A model generated the notes under the pieces. It searched no databases. It was not told the DNA's origin and was given only the letters and a program-made list of their open reading frames with translations. A program made the translations under genes and the position numbers. From positions 1-55,651 of the forward strand of contig VGHX01000008.1 of the NCBI GenBank assembly GCA_016868055.1: DNA of 55,651 bases, given 5' to 3'. Source of the stretch: Betaproteobacteria bacterium. GTDB lineage: Bacteria > Pseudomonadota > Gammaproteobacteria > Burkholderiales > Burkholderiaceae_D. Of this stretch, positions 36,645 through 47,334 are shown in pieces (within the stretch, counting starts at the first letter, position 1; every line of letters begins with the position of its first letter).

Positions 36645-37459
36645 ATATCCAATGGCGCGGTCTGATTGCGCTATTTCTGAGCGGCTTGTTGCTGACCGGT
36701 TGCAAGACAGAGAACACGACGCAAGCCGGCATGGTCGGTGTCAATCGCGAGCAGCGCATGGCGATTTCCAGCAGCACCATGAGCTCGGCTGCTACCAAGC
36801 AGTACGCGCAGCTCATGGCAGAAGCCGATAAAAAGGGTAAGTTGAACGCTGATCCTACCCAGGTTGCGCGCGTCAAAGCGATTGCCGACAGACTGATCGC
36901 ACAATCTACAGTGTTTCGGCCAGACGCGCAGAACTGGAAGTGGGAAGTGAATGTGATCACCGCCGCCGATGTGAACGCGTGGTGTATGCCGGGCGGGAAG
37001 ATTGCGGTCTACACAGGCCTGATTGAAAAACTTCGCCTCACCGATGATGAGTTGGCCGCTGTGATGGGGCACGAGGTGTCGCACGCCTTACGCGAGCACT
37101 CGCGTGAGCGGGCATCAGAGCAAGCCGTGGCGAGTGTCGGTATCAGCGTGGTGGCCGCAGTCGTCGGCGTGGGCTCGTTGGGCCAGAGGGGTATGGAGTA
37201 CGCGTATCAGGGCTTGCTTGGCCTGCCGAACTCGCGCACCCATGAAATCGAGGCCGACCGCATGGGCGTAGAGCTGGCAGCACGTGCGGGTTACGACCCG
37301 CGTGCTGCCGTCAGCCTATGGAAAAAAATGGGCGAGGTGGGTGGCAAAGAACCGCCCAAGTTCATGTCGACGCACCCGCTACGCGGAGAGCGTATGCAGG
37401 ATCTGACCGCGTACAGCGAGAAAGTCCTGCCGCTGTACCAACAGGCCAAGCGCCAGTAG
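36641..37459 (+). CDS. M48-family zinc metalloprotease, lipoprotein
   Basis: ATG 36641 overlaps the transporter stop; the upstream in-frame start at 36557 is a shadow. The lipobox is LLTGC (Cys21). The protease domain has HEVSH (His144, Glu145, His148) and the third zinc-ligand region HEIEADRMG (Glu202/Glu204). Length is 272 residues, without TPRs, so it resembles LoiP/YcaL-type M48 lipoproteins of the envelope rather than BepA. Likely in periplasmic quality control, by family. It is the end of a two-gene unit; leuC has its own promoter. Confidence 0.88.
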   Translation: MNIQWRGLIALFLSGLLLTGCKTENTTQAGMVGVNREQRMAISSSTMSSAATKQYAQLMAEADKKGKLNADPTQVARVKAIADRLIAQSTVFRPDAQNWKWEVNVITAADVNAWCMPGGKIAVYTGLIEKLRLTDDELAAVMGHEVSHALREHSRERASEQAVASVGISVVAAVVGVGSLGQRGMEYAYQGLLGLPNSRTHEIEADRMGVELAARAGYDPRAAVSLWKKMGEVGGKEPPKFMSTHPLRGERMQDLTAYSEKVLPLYQQAKRQ

Positions 37460-37579
37460 CGCCCGCCGCAGACAGCCGCTGAACAAGCGGCTGCTGAACC
37501 ATGCCGTTACGCGCTTAGCGCGGGCCACACCATGCGTTCTGCTTGGCTCTCTGCCAGCGGCTGAGCCGACCGGTCGCTA

Positions 37580-37588
37580 TGGCATAAT
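37580..37588 (+). promoter_or_regulatory. Possible extended -10 promoter of leuC
   Basis: TGGCATAAT contains a TGn extension and a CATAAT -10 hexamer. The -35 region is poor, as expected for extended -10 promoters. A start near 37595 leaves a 42-base leader. A 7-bp hairpin without a T tract lies at 37474-37492; it is not a clear terminator. Confidence 0.45.
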
Positions 37589-37636
37589 CGCGGGCTTCTC
37601 TGTTCGTTTCACCGCGCAGCTCAGCGCGACATTGCG

Positions 37637-39037
37637 ATGGCCAAAACCCTGTACGACAAACTCTGGGAATCCCACGTGGTGCACACGTCGGATGACGGCA
37701 CCACGATCCTCTACATAGACCGCCACCTGGTGCACGAAGTCACCAGCCCGCAGGCTTTTGAAGGCCTGAAACTGGCGAACCGTAACCCCTGGCGCAATGC
37801 CGCGAATCTGGTGGTGGCTGATCACAACGTACCCACCACGCACCGAGCTGGCGGTATAGAAGACCCGGTCTCGCGCCTACAGGTCGAGACGCTGGATGCC
37901 AACGCAAAAGCGTACGGCCTTACCTATTTCAATATGCAGGACAAGCGCCAAGGCATCGTGCACGTGATCGGCCCGGAGCAGGGCGCGACCTTGCCCGGCA
38001 TGACCGTAGTCTGCGGTGATTCGCATACCTCGACCCATGGTGCCTTCGGTGCGCTGGCACATGGTATTGGCACCTCGGAGGTTGAGCATGTGCTGGCAAC
38101 GCAAACACTGCTCGCTAAAAAATCAAAAGCCATGTCGGTGCAGGTGGAAGGCAAACTGGGCACCGGCGTCACCGCTAAAGACATTGTGCTGGCCGTGATC
38201 GGCAAGATAGGCACCGCCGGCGGTACCGGCTACGCGATCGAGTTCGCGGGTTCAGCGATTCGTTCGCTGTCGATGGAGGGCCGCATGACCGTCTGCAATA
38301 TGGCGATCGAAGCAGGCGCGCGCGCAGGTATGGTGGCGGTAGATGACACCACCATCAACTACGTCAAAGGTCGTCCGTATTCACCCGTGGGCCCGCAATG
38401 GGAGCAAGCGGTTGCGTATTGGCGCACGCTGCATTCCGATGCGGATGCGAAGTTCGATGCTGTGGTGCTGATTGATGCTGCCGAGATTATTCCGCAAGTG
38501 ACTTGGGGTACCTCGCCGGAGATGGTGGTGTCTGTGGATGCGCGGGTGCCGGATCCTGACAAAGAAAAAGATCCGGTCAAGCGCGATGCCATGGAAAAGG
38601 CGTTGGTCTACATGAACCTCAAGCCCAACACCGCCATGACGGATATACGCATCGACAAAGTATTTATTGGCTCTTGTACTAACTCACGCATTGAAGACTT
38701 ACGCGCAGCGGCCTCCGTCGTTCGTGGAAAATTTCGCGCGTCCAATGTGAAACTGGCGATGGTCGTTCCCGGCTCTGGTTTGGTAAAAGAACAGGCTGAG
38801 CGCGAAGGTCTTGACAAGATTTTTAAAGAAGCGGGCTTTGAGTGGCGCGAACCCGGTTGCTCGATGTGCCTGGCGATGAATGCTGACAGGCTCGAGCCCG
38901 GCGAGCGATGCGCCTCTACCTCCAATAGAAATTTTGAAGGCCGACAAGGCGCCGGTGGCCGTACCCATCTAGTCAGCCCGGCGATGGCGGCTGCGGCGGG
39001 GGTTGCGGGTCATTTTGTGGATGTGCGCGCGCTGTAG
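37637..39037 (+). CDS. leuC: 3-isopropylmalate dehydratase, large subunit
   Basis: Aconitase-family enzyme that isomerises 2- to 3-isopropylmalate in leucine synthesis. Its 466 residues include the 4Fe-4S cysteines in FIGSCTNSR and in CSMCLAMN, and the [19 protein letters not shown] segment. LeuC pairs with LeuD; the two genes are separated here only by an entericidin-type gene. It is the first gene of a long plus-strand run. Confidence 0.97.
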   Translation: MAKTLYDKLWESHVVHTSDDGTTILYIDRHLVHEVTSPQAFEGLKLANRNPWRNAANLVVADHNVPTTHRAGGIEDPVSRLQVETLDANAKAYGLTYFNMQDKRQGIVHVIGPEQGATLPGMTVVCGDSHTSTHGAFGALAHGIGTSEVEHVLATQTLLAKKSKAMSVQVEGKLGTGVTAKDIVLAVIGKIGTAGGTGYAIEFAGSAIRSLSMEGRMTVCNMAIEAGARAGMVAVDDTTINYVKGRPYSPVGPQWEQAVAYWRTLHSDADAKFDAVVLIDAAEIIPQVTWGTSPEMVVSVDARVPDPDKEKDPVKRDAMEKALVYMNLKPNTAMTDIRIDKVFIGSCTNSRIEDLRAAASVVRGKFRASNVKLAMVVPGSGLVKEQAEREGLDKIFKEAGFEWREPGCSMCLAMNADRLEPGERCASTSNRNFEGRQGAGGRTHLVSPAMAAAAGVAGHFVDVRAL

Positions 39038-39085
39038 TCAGTGTGTGGCATCGGGTGGATATCTTTGATCACGGAGAAACGCACC

Positions 39086-39208
39086 ATGAAAAAATTTGCA
39101 ATGCTGATTTTGTCCGTAGCAGTTCTCGCAGCTTGTAACACCATCAACGGCATCGGCAAGGATGTCGAACAGCTAGGCGAAAAAGTGCAGGGCGCCAGCA
39201 AGAAATAA
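39086..39208 (+). CDS. Entericidin-type small lipoprotein
   Basis: A 40-residue gene too short for the usual ORF cut-off. It begins ATG 39086 with GGAG upstream and ends TAA 39206-39208. The first 17 residues form a lipoprotein signal ([17 protein letters not shown]) with Cys17. The rest ([18 protein letters not shown]) is the amphipathic helix typical of the EcnA/EcnB family. Entericidins of Escherichia coli are linked to stationary-phase lysis; here a role is inferred only. Its insertion between leuC and leuD is a known betaproteobacterial arrangement. Confidence 0.88.
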   Translation: MKKFAMLILSVAVLAACNTINGIGKDVEQLGEKVQGASKK

Positions 39209-39233
39209 ATCGTTCTACATTTATTCAAAGACC

Positions 39234-39884
39234 ATGACGCCATTTACCGTACTTGAAGGCTTAGTTGCGCCGCTCGATCGTGCCAACGTCGATACTGATG
39301 CAATTATTCCCAAGCAGTTTTTAAAATCGATCAAGCGTACTGGCTTTGGGCCGAATCTGTTCGATGAGTGGCGCTATCTGGATGTGGGTCAGCCGGGTGT
39401 TGACAACAGCAAGCGCCCGCTCAACCCCGACTTTGTGCTCAACCAGCCGCGCTATCAAGGTGCTTCGGTGCTGTTGACCCGCAAAAATTTCGGTTGCGGT
39501 TCTTCGCGCGAGCATGCGCCATGGGCGCTGGAGCAGTACGGTTTTCGAGCGATCATTGCGCCTAGCTTCGCCGATATTTTCTTTAATAATTGCTATAAAA
39601 ACGGCTTGCTTCCGATCGTACTGTCGGAGCAGGCGGTCGATCAGCTATTCAATCAGGTGAAAGCCTTCCCGGGTTATCAATTGCGAATAGATTTACCTGC
39701 GCAGACCGTAAGCACGTTGAATGGCGACGCAGTTCATCACTTCGAGATTGATGCCTTTCGCAAGCACTGCTTAATTAACGGCCTGGACGATATTGGGCTG
39801 ACATTGCAGCATGCTGACAAGATTCGCAGCTACGAAGAGCGCCATCTCGCTGCTTTTCCGTGGCTGACTAATACGATTACCTAA
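39234..39884 (+). CDS. leuD: 3-isopropylmalate dehydratase, small subunit
   Basis: Small subunit completing the LeuCD isomerase. Its 216 residues have the swivelling-domain signature: [14 protein letters not shown] near the N-terminus, then [19 protein letters not shown] and [20 protein letters not shown]. Length is standard for proteobacterial LeuD. Genes order leuC, entericidin, leuD, leuB. Confidence 0.97.
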   Translation: MTPFTVLEGLVAPLDRANVDTDAIIPKQFLKSIKRTGFGPNLFDEWRYLDVGQPGVDNSKRPLNPDFVLNQPRYQGASVLLTRKNFGCGSSREHAPWALEQYGFRAIIAPSFADIFFNNCYKNGLLPIVLSEQAVDQLFNQVKAFPGYQLRIDLPAQTVSTLNGDAVHHFEIDAFRKHCLINGLDDIGLTLQHADKIRSYEERHLAAFPWLTNTIT

Positions 39885-39898
39885 ACCTTCTTACACTC

Positions 39899-40969
39899 AT
39901 GAAAATCGCTATTCTGCCGGGTGACGGCATCGGTACCGAGATCGTTGATCAGGCCCTGAAAGTGCTGAACGTTCTCGATCAACAATTCGAGATGGAGAGC
40001 GCACCCGTCGGTGGTGCGGGCTATGAGGCGTATGGCCACCCGCTGCCGGATCCAACGCTGAAGCTGGCCAAGGAAGCCGACGCGATTTTATTTGGTGCGG
40101 TTGGTGACTGGAAGTACGACACACTCGATCGGCCGTTGCGACCCGAGCAAGCGATTTTAGGCCTGCGTAAACATCTCACGCTGTTTGCAAATTTCCGCCC
40201 GGCGATTCTCTACCCCGAATTGGTAGGCGCTTCTTCACTGAAGCCGGAGATTGTCTCGGGGCTGGATATTCTGATCGTGCGGGAACTAAACGGTGATATC
40301 TACTTCGGCCAGCCACGGGGTGTGCGTGAAGCGCCTGATGGCCCTTTCAAAGGCGCGCGCGAGGGCTTCGACACCATGCGGTATTCGGAGCCTGAAATCC
40401 GTCGTATTGCGCATGTCGCGTTTCAGGCCGCCCAAAAGCGCAGCAAGCGCCTCACGTCGGTGGACAAGGCCAATGTGCTTGAGACCTTTCAATTCTGGAA
40501 GGACATCATGACCGATGTCCATAAAGATTATCCTGACGTCGAGCTGGATCACATGTACGTCGACAATGCAGCGATGCAGTTGGTACGCGCGCCGAAAAAA
40601 TTCGATGTCATCGTCACCGGCAATATGTTCGGCGATATTTTGTCGGATGCAGCCGCCATGCTGACAGGTTCTATCGGCATGCTGCCGTCCGCTTCGCTTG
40701 ATGCGAACAATAAGGGCCTGTACGAGCCCTCGCACGGCTCGGCACCGGATATTGCGGGGAAGGGCATCGCCAACCCACTGGCAACGATTTTGTCAGCAGC
40801 AATGATGCTGCGTTTCTCGTTGAATTTGCCTGCGGAAGCGGATCGTATCGAGAGCGCGGTCAAGAAGGTACTTGCGCAAGGGTGGCGGACACCAGATATC
40901 TACGAAGCCGGTACTACCAAGGTGGGCACCGCCGAGATGGGTGATGCGGTGGTAAAGGCACTGGCATAA
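39899..40969 (+). CDS. leuB: 3-isopropylmalate dehydrogenase
   Basis: NAD-dependent oxidative decarboxylation of 3-isopropylmalate, the third leucine-specific step. Its 356 residues show the N-terminal [12 protein letters not shown], the substrate-binding arginines in [14 protein letters not shown], the [15 protein letters not shown] motif and the divalent metal Asp loop [15 protein letters not shown], with NAD binding in [19 protein letters not shown]. It lies 14 bases after leuD. Confidence 0.97.
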   Translation: MKIAILPGDGIGTEIVDQALKVLNVLDQQFEMESAPVGGAGYEAYGHPLPDPTLKLAKEADAILFGAVGDWKYDTLDRPLRPEQAILGLRKHLTLFANFRPAILYPELVGASSLKPEIVSGLDILIVRELNGDIYFGQPRGVREAPDGPFKGAREGFDTMRYSEPEIRRIAHVAFQAAQKRSKRLTSVDKANVLETFQFWKDIMTDVHKDYPDVELDHMYVDNAAMQLVRAPKKFDVIVTGNMFGDILSDAAAMLTGSIGMLPSASLDANNKGLYEPSHGSAPDIAGKGIANPLATILSAAMMLRFSLNLPAEADRIESAVKKVLAQGWRTPDIYEAGTTKVGTAEMGDAVVKALA

Positions 40970-41008
40970 GGCCGGGTCCAGGAACGGTAAGCGAATAAGG
41001 AAACATCA

Positions 41009-42145
41009 ATGAAACTCGTCGGTCTGGTCGGTTGGCGCGGTATGGTGGGCTCGGTGCTGCTGCAGCGCATGCAGGAAGAAAATGATTTCGCGCACATCGA
41101 GCCGGTATTTTTCTCGACATCGAATGCGGGCGGCAAGGCGCCAGCGCTGGCAAAGAACGAGACGTCGCTGAAAGATGCGAATGATATTGACGCGCTAAAG
41201 AAGTGCGACATCATTCTCACCTGCCAGGGTGGCGACTACACTACCGAGATCTTCCCCAAGCTACGCGCTGCCGGTTGGAATGGCTATTGGATTGATGCTG
41301 CTTCTACGCTGCGCATGAAAGACGATGCCATCATCGTGCTTGACCCGATTAACCTCGGGGTGATCAAAGACGGTTTGGCCCAGGGCGTTAAGAACTACAT
41401 CGGCGGCAACTGCACGGTATCGTGCATGTTGATGGGTCTCGGCGGCTTGTTCAAGCATGACCTGGTCGACTGGATGACCTCAATGACCTACCAAGCCGCA
41501 TCCGGCGGCGGCGCGCAGCATATGCGCGAGCTGCTCACGCAATTCGGTAGCATCAATGCAGAGGTCAAAGCGCTACTTGATGATCCGGCCTCGGCCATTC
41601 TTGAGATTGATCGCAAAGTATTGGCCAAGCAGCATGCGTTCAGTGCGGACGAGACACAGCAGTTTGGTGTGCCGCTCGGTGGTAATTTGATTCCCTGGAT
41701 TGATAAAGATCTGGGTAATGGCCAATCTCGCGAAGAATGGAAAGCGGGTGCTGAGGCCAACAAAATCCTCGGCCGAGGTGAGGCTTTCGGTGCAGCTGCA
41801 CCGAAGGCGATTGCGATTGACGGTCTGTGTGTGCGTATCGGCGCCATGCGCTGTCACTCGCAGGCGCTCACCATCAAGCTGAAGAAAGATGTGCCACTGG
41901 ACGAGGTAAACGACATCATCGCGAGCGATAACGCTTGGGTGAAGCTGGTGCCGAATACCCGCGATGCGTCGATGCATGATCTGACCCCCGCAGCAACCAC
42001 TGGCAAGCTGACTATTCCGGTTGGTCGTGTCCGCAAAATGCAAATGGGTGAGCAGTATCTGTCTGCATTTACGGTGGGCGATCAGCTGCTGTGGGGCGCT
42101 GCCGAGCCGCTGCGCCGCATGCTGCGTATCCTGCTCGACGCTTGA
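41009..42145 (+). CDS. asd: Aspartate-semialdehyde dehydrogenase
   Basis: Reduces aspartyl phosphate to aspartate semialdehyde, feeding lysine, threonine, methionine and diaminopimelate. Its 378 residues have the NADP-binding [15 protein letters not shown] and the active cysteine in [10 protein letters not shown] (about residue 135), plus the histidine region near [13 protein letters not shown]. The length and the GAMRCHSQ segment place it in the gammaproteobacterial-type ASADH group. It begins 39 bases after leuB and precedes fimV. Confidence 0.96.
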   Translation: MKLVGLVGWRGMVGSVLLQRMQEENDFAHIEPVFFSTSNAGGKAPALAKNETSLKDANDIDALKKCDIILTCQGGDYTTEIFPKLRAAGWNGYWIDAASTLRMKDDAIIVLDPINLGVIKDGLAQGVKNYIGGNCTVSCMLMGLGGLFKHDLVDWMTSMTYQAASGGGAQHMRELLTQFGSINAEVKALLDDPASAILEIDRKVLAKQHAFSADETQQFGVPLGGNLIPWIDKDLGNGQSREEWKAGAEANKILGRGEAFGAAAPKAIAIDGLCVRIGAMRCHSQALTIKLKKDVPLDEVNDIIASDNAWVKLVPNTRDASMHDLTPAATTGKLTIPVGRVRKMQMGEQYLSAFTVGDQLLWGAAEPLRRMLRILLDA

Positions 42146-42269
42146 TTGTTGTTAGCCCACAACCGAACTTGCGCGATGTTCGAACGATCGTAAACCATCT
42201 GGATTTTTCTCCGACCTTCGGACCGCGACGTACTTGCGGCGTAGTTTGTCGTAGTGTTATGGTCTCGCG

Positions 42270-44393
42270 ATGCTTCATCGCCTCCCTTTCCCCCGGTATG
42301 TTTTTCCAGTGACCCTTTTTGCGCTGACGTGTGCGGCACTGGTCGTGCTGGTCGCGCCCACAAATGCGCAAGCCGCAGCACTCGGCGACGCTAGTGTCCG
42401 TTCAACGCTAGGCCAGCGGCTCGACGTTGAAGTCGATATTGCCGCGCTTTCGCCGGCTGAGGCCGCGTCGGTCTCAGTCAAGCTGGCGCCTCCTGAGGCT
42501 GAGTCGAGTGCCGGTATTGATCTTGGTGGGTTACAGCGTTCGCTACGCCTCGCGGTAGAAAAAAAAGAAGGTCGTTATCAGGCTCGTATTACCTCGGATC
42601 TCGCGATCAACGAGCCTTTCATGCACCTGCTGATTGAACTCAGCGCGAATGGTGTGCGTACCATTCGCCAGTACGTGCTGCTGATCGACCCACCCGAATT
42701 ATTCAATCCGCCGAGCGGGGTCGCGAACACCGCGGTTGCCCAAGTTGAGCAAGCGCCAGTAAAAGCTGCCAGCACCCGCAGCGATCAAGTCGACGACACC
42801 GCCGCCCGACAACACAGTGTCAAACGCGGCGAGACGCTGCGCACGATAGCGCAGCAGCTGCAAATCGACGGTGTCGAACTGGAGCAATTGATGGTCGCGC
42901 TCATCGATAGCAATCCGGACGCCTTCGCTGGCAACAATATGCATCGCTTGCGAAGGGGTAGCCTGTTGACCGTGCCATCGCCCGAGGTGATCCGCGCAGT
43001 TGAACCCGACCAAGCGCGGCATGTTCTGCGAACACACACCAAAGATTTTGCAAGATACCAGCGCCAACTTGCCGAGCATAGTGCGCTCAGGCCCTCATCG
43101 AAATCAGCTGCGCCGACTGATACCGTCAAGCCCGCTACGACGCAAAGCAGCGGCGGCAGCGTCACTGTAAAAATGACGGATGCCGGCCCAACGCCCAAGT
43201 CGCAAGACAAACTGACCCTATCGCCGCCGGCAGATCAACAGCGTGGTGCTCGCGCTTCAGACACCGCAAAAGCGACTGACGCAGTGGTGACCGACAAGGC
43301 GCTGGCAGATGCGAATGCACGCATCGCGACACTGGAAAAAAACATCAGCGAGATGCAGTCCTTGCTCGAGACTAAAAACCGGGTACTGTCCGGATCGCAG
43401 CCACCTACAGCGTCTGACGCAACATCTATCCAAAACCTACCCACACCTTCAGTCGAAGGCGCAGCAGAGAAATCTGGTGCCAACCCGCCGGTGGTGCCAA
43501 GCGCGGCGCCGCACTCTGCGCCAACCTCGAAGCAAGTTCCGAAGCAGGTCCCGACGCAGGTACCGAAGCCAGCGACCTTGCCGGGCGCGGTAGCGGATCA
43601 GGGGGTCAGCTTGCCGCAGATCGATCCCTGGGTGGGTGCGATTGCGGCCGGAGGCCTACTCACGTTCGCGATACTGTGGCGACTGCAACGCCGCAACCAC
43701 AACCGCGCTGATGGCGCTGCTGCGGCACCTGTAGAGCCGACGCTCGCGCAGACCATGATGGCCGGCGCGGGTGGTCAGCAGATCGATACCGCGCATAGCG
43801 TATTTCATTCTAATTTCGTGCCCTCGCTCAGTCAGATCGATACGCATGAGGTCGATGCGGTCGCCGAGGCCGATGTTTACATTGCCTATGGCCGTGATGA
43901 GCAAGCCGAGGAGATATTGCGCGATGCTCTGCGGCTGCACCCGGAGCGGCACACGCTGCGCGTCAAGTTGCTGGAGATTTATGCAGCGCGAAAAGATCGT
44001 CAGCGGTTCAATACGCTGGCGGCTGAATTACACGTGCTGACCCAGGGACAAGGTCCAGACTGGGCGCGCGCGGCCTTGCTCGGGCAATCCCTCGAGCCGC
44101 TTGATGCGCTCTACCACGCCAGCACTAGCGCCGCACCTGTGCAGGCATCAGCATCGATCATCCGTTCGTCGCCGATGAGTGCGCCGTTGAGCGACAGCTC
44201 AGTTGGAGATCGCAATATCATCCATCCGCCAGAGACTACGAGTCCGCATGTAATTGACTTCAACTTGTTACCCATCACGCAGACCGAGCGCTCGCTTGAT
44301 CCCTCAAAGTCAGCAGCCGGCGATAGGCCAACCACGCTCGGGCCGATGACACAGAGTGCGGCGAGTAGCTCAATGTTAAACACCAAGCTCTAG
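42270..44393 (+). CDS. fimV: FimV/HubP-type pole-organising protein, ended early by an amber stop
   Basis: Polar peptidoglycan-binding protein needed for type IV pilus function in Pseudomonas. Visible parts are a signal peptide (about residues 9-35), the FimV N-terminal domain (LGDASVRSTLGQRLDVEVDI, about 37-150), a LysM domain (HSVKRGETLRTIAQQL, about 186-230), a long Ala/Thr/Pro-rich region with a coiled coil, one transmembrane helix (about 453-470), and an acidic cytoplasmic part with an ADVYIAYGRDEQAEEIL TPR motif. At TAG 44391 the frame stops in the middle of the conserved C-terminal module (LNTKL, then LALACREIG). The following 41 codons stay in frame (see next entry). Start at ATG 42270 fits, without a clear Shine-Dalgarno. 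Confidence 0.88.
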   Translation: MLHRLPFPRYVFPVTLFALTCAALVVLVAPTNAQAAALGDASVRSTLGQRLDVEVDIAALSPAEAASVSVKLAPPEAESSAGIDLGGLQRSLRLAVEKKEGRYQARITSDLAINEPFMHLLIELSANGVRTIRQYVLLIDPPELFNPPSGVANTAVAQVEQAPVKAASTRSDQVDDTAARQHSVKRGETLRTIAQQLQIDGVELEQLMVALIDSNPDAFAGNNMHRLRRGSLLTVPSPEVIRAVEPDQARHVLRTHTKDFARYQRQLAEHSALRPSSKSAAPTDTVKPATTQSSGGSVTVKMTDAGPTPKSQDKLTLSPPADQQRGARASDTAKATDAVVTDKALADANARIATLEKNISEMQSLLETKNRVLSGSQPPTASDATSIQNLPTPSVEGAAEKSGANPPVVPSAAPHSAPTSKQVPKQVPTQVPKPATLPGAVADQGVSLPQIDPWVGAIAAGGLLTFAILWRLQRRNHNRADGAAAAPVEPTLAQTMMAGAGGQQIDTAHSVFHSNFVPSLSQIDTHEVDAVAEADVYIAYGRDEQAEEILRDALRLHPERHTLRVKLLEIYAARKDRQRFNTLAAELHVLTQGQGPDWARAALLGQSLEPLDALYHASTSAAPVQASASIIRSSPMSAPLSDSSVGDRNIIHPPETTSPHVIDFNLLPITQTERSLDPSKSAAGDRPTTLGPMTQSAASSSMLNTKL

Positions 44394-44519
44394 CTTGCCT
44401 TGGCTTGCCGGGAGATTGGTGACCATGCCGGCGCGCGCGAGTTACTGACCGAGGTTGCGAACGCGCGCGACCCCGAACTCGCTCAACGCGCGCAGAGCCT
44501 GTTATTGCAATTGGCGTAG
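44394..44519 (+). pseudogene. Severed C-terminal module of FimV (in frame after TAG)
   Basis: Directly after the amber codon, 41 codons in the same frame read like the FimV C-terminal domain (LALACREIGDHAGARELLT, then RAQSLLLQLA) and end at TAG 44517. Intact proteins usually show TKLDLARAYxxMGDxxGAR, so TAG sits where Asp is expected. It could be a recent nonsense mutation, read-through, or a sequencing error. Confidence 0.82.
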
Positions 44520-44565
44520 AATCGCGGGCTGCCGGCCCACCCCGGGCCACTACGCTCGATACCTC

Positions 44566-45375
44566 TTGAGACGCATCGCACTCGGCCTTCAGTACGACGG
44601 TACGCCTTGGCAAGGCTGGCAAACCCAGCCCCATCGGCAGACGGTACAAGACAGACTGGAGCAGGCGCTGGACAAATTCTGTCAGTGCGCATTGATCACC
44701 ACGTGTGCCGGCAGAACCGATGCCGGCGTGCATGCGCTCGGCCAAGTGGTGCACCTGGATACTTCCATTGAGCGCGAGCCTTTCTCATGGGTGAGAGGCG
44801 TCAATGCATTTCTTCCTGCCTCGATTGCGGTTCGTTGGGCGACCGAGGTAGCCGGTGGTGATGAAGGTTTTCATGCGCGGTTTTCTGCTGTGGTGCGCAC
44901 CTATCACTATGTGATCTACAACCACCCGGTGCGATCGCCATTGTGGGCGGGGCGCGCTGGTTGGGTGTTCAGACCGCTGGATGCTGATGCCATGCACGCA
45001 TCAGCGCAAGCCTTATTGGGTGAGCAGGACTTCTCTGCTTTTCGAGCTGCGGAATGTCAGGCCGCATCGCCACGTCGTACCATGTATTCAGTGGCGGTGT
45101 CTCGGCAACGTGACACAGTCATCGTGACCTTGCGCGCTAACGCGTTCTTGCAGCACATGGTGCGAAATATCGTTGGCTCTTTGATTCAGGTAGGCACGGG
45201 TAATCGTCCGCAGGCCTGGGTAGGTGAACTGCTTACCAGTCGCGATCGTGAACTCGCCGCGCCGACCTTCAGTCCTGACGGCTTGTACCTGGCGAAAGTC
45301 GACTACGATGCGCGCTGGGGTCTGCCGCAAGAGAATGAGTCCTCGCATACCCTGCCGTTCTCATTATCTTTCTGA
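44566..45375 (+). CDS. truA: tRNA pseudouridine(38-40) synthase
   Basis: Converts uridines 38-40 in the anticodon stem of many tRNAs. The start is uncertain: TTG 44566 gives RRIALGLQYDGTPWQGW directly at the N-terminus, as in other TruA proteins, while a longer frame back to 44455 adds residues unlike the family and overlaps fimV. From TTG 44566 there are 269 residues. The catalytic Asp52 is in CAGRTDAGVHA, and KAGSFLQHMVRNIV-type C-terminal sequence (NAFLQHMVRNIVG) is present. It lies between fimV and trpF as in other betaproteobacteria. Confidence 0.93.
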   Translation: MRRIALGLQYDGTPWQGWQTQPHRQTVQDRLEQALDKFCQCALITTCAGRTDAGVHALGQVVHLDTSIEREPFSWVRGVNAFLPASIAVRWATEVAGGDEGFHARFSAVVRTYHYVIYNHPVRSPLWAGRAGWVFRPLDADAMHASAQALLGEQDFSAFRAAECQAASPRRTMYSVAVSRQRDTVIVTLRANAFLQHMVRNIVGSLIQVGTGNRPQAWVGELLTSRDRELAAPTFSPDGLYLAKVDYDARWGLPQENESSHTLPFSLSF

Positions 45376-45419
45376 CTGCTAATGCAATTGTCTGCTAACT
45401 GCCCTTCAGCTGAGTCATT

Positions 45420-46082
45420 ATGAGCGCACGCACCCGGATCAAGCTTTGCGGTCTGACCCGACGGCCGGATGTCGAAGCGGCAGTTGCGCTCGGCGCCGAT
45501 GCGATTGGCTTGGTGTTTTATCCGCCATCACCGCGCAGCGTCACTGCACAGACAGCCGGGCAGATACTGGCGCAGCTACCCGCGTTCGTCAGCGCGGTAG
45601 GGTTGTTCGTCAACCCCACGCTAGCGGAGGTGCAGGCGTGTATCGATGCTGCACCGATATCGATATTGCAATTCCATGGTGATGAAACGCCGGCGCAGTG
45701 CGCCGCGATCGCTCAGCAGGTACGTAGGCCCTTCTTGCGCGCGCTGCGGATCAGGCCGGAAATGAACGCCTCAGATTTGTTAGAATTCGAGCACGCCTAC
45801 CGCACGTCCAGCCCGTTATTCGCCGGGTTGCTGCTCGATACCTGGAGCGACGCTTACGGGGGCACTGGAAAGGTGTTTGATTGGTCTCTCATTCCCGCCG
45901 AACTCGCGCATCGGGCCGTTTTAAGTGGTGGCTTGAACGCGCAAAATGCGACTGGCGCAGTGCGTCAGTTGCATCCGCACGCGGTTGATGTCAGTAGTGG
46001 CATTGAATCTGCGAAGGGCGTAAAAGATGTCGCGCTGATGCGCGCATTCATCGCAGCGGTCCGCAGCGCGGACCAAGAGTAA
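45420..46082 (+). CDS. trpF: Phosphoribosylanthranilate isomerase
   Basis: Amadori rearrangement step of tryptophan synthesis. The 220-residue TIM barrel has the catalytic Cys in IKLCGLTRRPDVEAA, QFHGDETPAQC, the catalytic Asp in LLLDTW and the phosphate-binding LSGGLNAQN and VDVSSGIES motifs. It is followed by trpB after 21 bases, in an operon with trpA and probably accD and folC. Confidence 0.96.
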   Translation: MSARTRIKLCGLTRRPDVEAAVALGADAIGLVFYPPSPRSVTAQTAGQILAQLPAFVSAVGLFVNPTLAEVQACIDAAPISILQFHGDETPAQCAAIAQQVRRPFLRALRIRPEMNASDLLEFEHAYRTSSPLFAGLLLDTWSDAYGGTGKVFDWSLIPAELAHRAVLSGGLNAQNATGAVRQLHPHAVDVSSGIESAKGVKDVALMRAFIAAVRSADQE

Positions 46083-46103
46083 CCCGGCATTCAAGAGGCA
46101 CCC

Positions 46104-47333
46104 ATGGACCATAATCCTGCGCACGTAGGCGCATACCAATACCCCGACGCGTCCGGACACTTCGGCCCTTACGGCGGAAGTTTCGTCTCCGAGACCCTGA
46201 CCTATGCGCTGGAGAATCTGAAAGCGGCCTACGCCCACTACCAGCATGACCCCGAGTTTCTGGAAGAGTTTCATTACGAGCTCAAGCATTTCGTTGGCCG
46301 CCCGAGCCCGGTTTATCACGCCAAGCGCTGGTCGCACGAGATTGGTGGCGCACAGATATTCTTCAAGCGCGAAGACCTGAACCACACCGGTGCGCACAAA
46401 ATCAACAATGTAATCGGGCAGGCCTTGCTGGCAAAACGTATGGGCAAGCCGCGCGTGATTGCGGAAACCGGTGCGGGTCAGCACGGCGTAGCAACCGCCA
46501 CCATCTGTGCACGCTTTGGTTTGGAATGCGTGGTGTACATGGGCGCAGAGGACGTCAAGCGCCAGGTGCAAAACGTTTACCGCATGAAGCTGCTGGGCGC
46601 GACGGTGGTGCCAGTTGAGTCCGGTTCAAAGACACTGAAAGACGCGCTGAACGAAGCAATGCGTGACTGGGTCACGAACGTCGAGAACACGTTTTATATC
46701 ATCGGCACTGTGGCGGGACCACACCCGTATCCGATGATGGTGCGTGATTTTCAGTCAGTGATTGGGAATGAGTGTATCGAGCAGATGCCGCAGATGACCG
46801 GCCGTCAGCCGGATTATGTGATGGCGTGTATTGGCGGTGGCTCGAATGCGATGGGTATTTTCCATCCCTACCTCGCGCATCCCGAGACGAGGTTGATTGG
46901 TGTCGAGGCGGCAGGTGAGGGTATTGCGACAGGCAAGCATTCCGCATCACTGAGCGGCGGCAGCCCCGGCGTCTTGCACGGCAACCGAACCTATCTCTTG
47001 CAAGACGAGAATGGTCAGATCATTGAAACGCACTCCGTCTCTGCTGGACTGGATTACCCCGGGGTGGGACCCGAGCATGCCTGGTTGAAAGACTCACACC
47101 GTGCCGAATATGTGAGCGTCACCGATGGTGATGCCATCAAAGCGTTTCATGATTGCTGCCGTATCGAGGGCATTATCCCGGCACTTGAAACCAGCCATGC
47201 GATTGCCTACGCTGTGCAGTTCGCCAAGACGCTACCGAAAGACAAAATCATTCTGGTTAACCTGTCGGGTCGTGGTGATAAAGACATGCACACGGTTCAA
47301 GAGTACGACAAGCACGGATCGGCGCACCATTGA
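46104..47333 (+). CDS. trpB: Tryptophan synthase beta chain
   Basis: PLP enzyme that joins indole with serine. Its 409 residues have the PLP lysine in [10 protein letters not shown], the [12 protein letters not shown] loop, the GGGSNAMG phosphate-binding glycine loop and [12 protein letters not shown] near the C-terminus. AAGAGG precedes the ATG. One base separates its stop from the trpA ATG, so the alpha-beta complex is made from coupled genes. Confidence 0.98.
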   Translation: MDHNPAHVGAYQYPDASGHFGPYGGSFVSETLTYALENLKAAYAHYQHDPEFLEEFHYELKHFVGRPSPVYHAKRWSHEIGGAQIFFKREDLNHTGAHKINNVIGQALLAKRMGKPRVIAETGAGQHGVATATICARFGLECVVYMGAEDVKRQVQNVYRMKLLGATVVPVESGSKTLKDALNEAMRDWVTNVENTFYIIGTVAGPHPYPMMVRDFQSVIGNECIEQMPQMTGRQPDYVMACIGGGSNAMGIFHPYLAHPETRLIGVEAAGEGIATGKHSASLSGGSPGVLHGNRTYLLQDENGQIIETHSVSAGLDYPGVGPEHAWLKDSHRAEYVSVTDGDAIKAFHDCCRIEGIIPALETSHAIAYAVQFAKTLPKDKIILVNLSGRGDKDMHTVQEYDKHGSAHH

Positions 47334-47334
47334 T

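Noticed and set aside
37474-37492. Hairpin AGCCGCT/AGCGGCT after the M48 protease gene
   Set aside because: The stem is good but no T tract follows, so it is not called an intrinsic terminator.
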